DNA of 5,092 bases from an uncultured Kroppenstedtia sp. (lineage in GTDB: Bacteria > Bacillota > Bacilli > Thermoactinomycetales > DSM-45169), in contig CAUGKZ010000163.1 in NCBI GenBank assembly GCA_959600065.1, forward strand, positions 1 to 5,092, in the 5' to 3' direction. Both the position numbers and the translations under genes were made by a program. Positions 5,085 to 5,092 of this stretch are shown here, piece by piece; the stretch's first letter is position 1; every line of letters starts with the position of its first letter. The notes under the pieces were generated by a model that was given only the letters and a program-made list of their open reading frames with translations, ran no database searches and was not told where the DNA came from.

Positions 5085-5092
5085 TCGCCGCG
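5082..5092 (+). repeat. Start-site direct repeat, copy 2 (at window edge)
   Basis: TTGTCGCCGCG, exactly 100 bp after copy 1, in the same position relative to the P2 -10. The match may continue beyond the window; copy 1 is followed by AG. Confidence 0.9.

Overview
The window looks like a chromosomal segment of a low-to-mid GC Gram-positive bacterium of the order Bacillales. The gene order peroxiredoxin - perR - ygzB (reverse) - ygxA - rRNA operon promoter is the same as the ygaF-perR-ygzB-ygxA-rrnD neighbourhood I recall from Bacillus subtilis. Genes carry strong purine-rich ribosome binding sites and some TTG starts, as is usual in Firmicutes. Compared with B. subtilis, three extra genes (a methyltransferase, a D-2-hydroxyacid dehydrogenase and an endonuclease III) sit between the peroxiredoxin gene and perR. 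My tentative guess is the Thermoactinomycetaceae or a nearby family; the sequence alone does not prove this.

Layout. Bases 1-183 are the last 60 codons of a Bcp/PrxQ-type peroxiredoxin, followed by a terminator-like hairpin (209-241). Then comes a tight three-gene forward operon: a class I SAM-dependent methyltransferase (264-1043, TTG start), a D-2-hydroxyacid dehydrogenase (1057-2010) and endonuclease III (2023-2688), with gaps of only 13 and 12 bp. The peroxide regulator perR (2777-3214) follows, with its own sigma-A-type promoter starting inside the nth 3' end and a PerR-box-like operator just after the -10. perR and the convergent ygzB-family membrane protein gene (3321-3662, reverse) share a bidirectional terminator. 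A 376-bp divergent intergenic region holds the ygzB promoter and leads to the YgxA-type nucleotidyltransferase-like gene (4039-4938). The last 150 bp hold two strong tandem promoters that look like those of a ribosomal RNA operon whose 16S gene would start beyond the window.

How the parts fit. Bcp (peroxide detoxification), endonuclease III (repair of oxidised pyrimidines) and PerR (peroxide sensing) form a plausible oxidative-stress cluster. The methyltransferase and dehydrogenase have clear folds but unknown substrates. I see no mobile element, CRISPR array, tRNA or phage gene. The most unusual structure is at the right end: the two rRNA-type promoters are in exact 100-bp register (-35, extended -10 and an 11-bp start-site repeat all shifted by precisely 100 bp). 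No wholly new biological system is evident.
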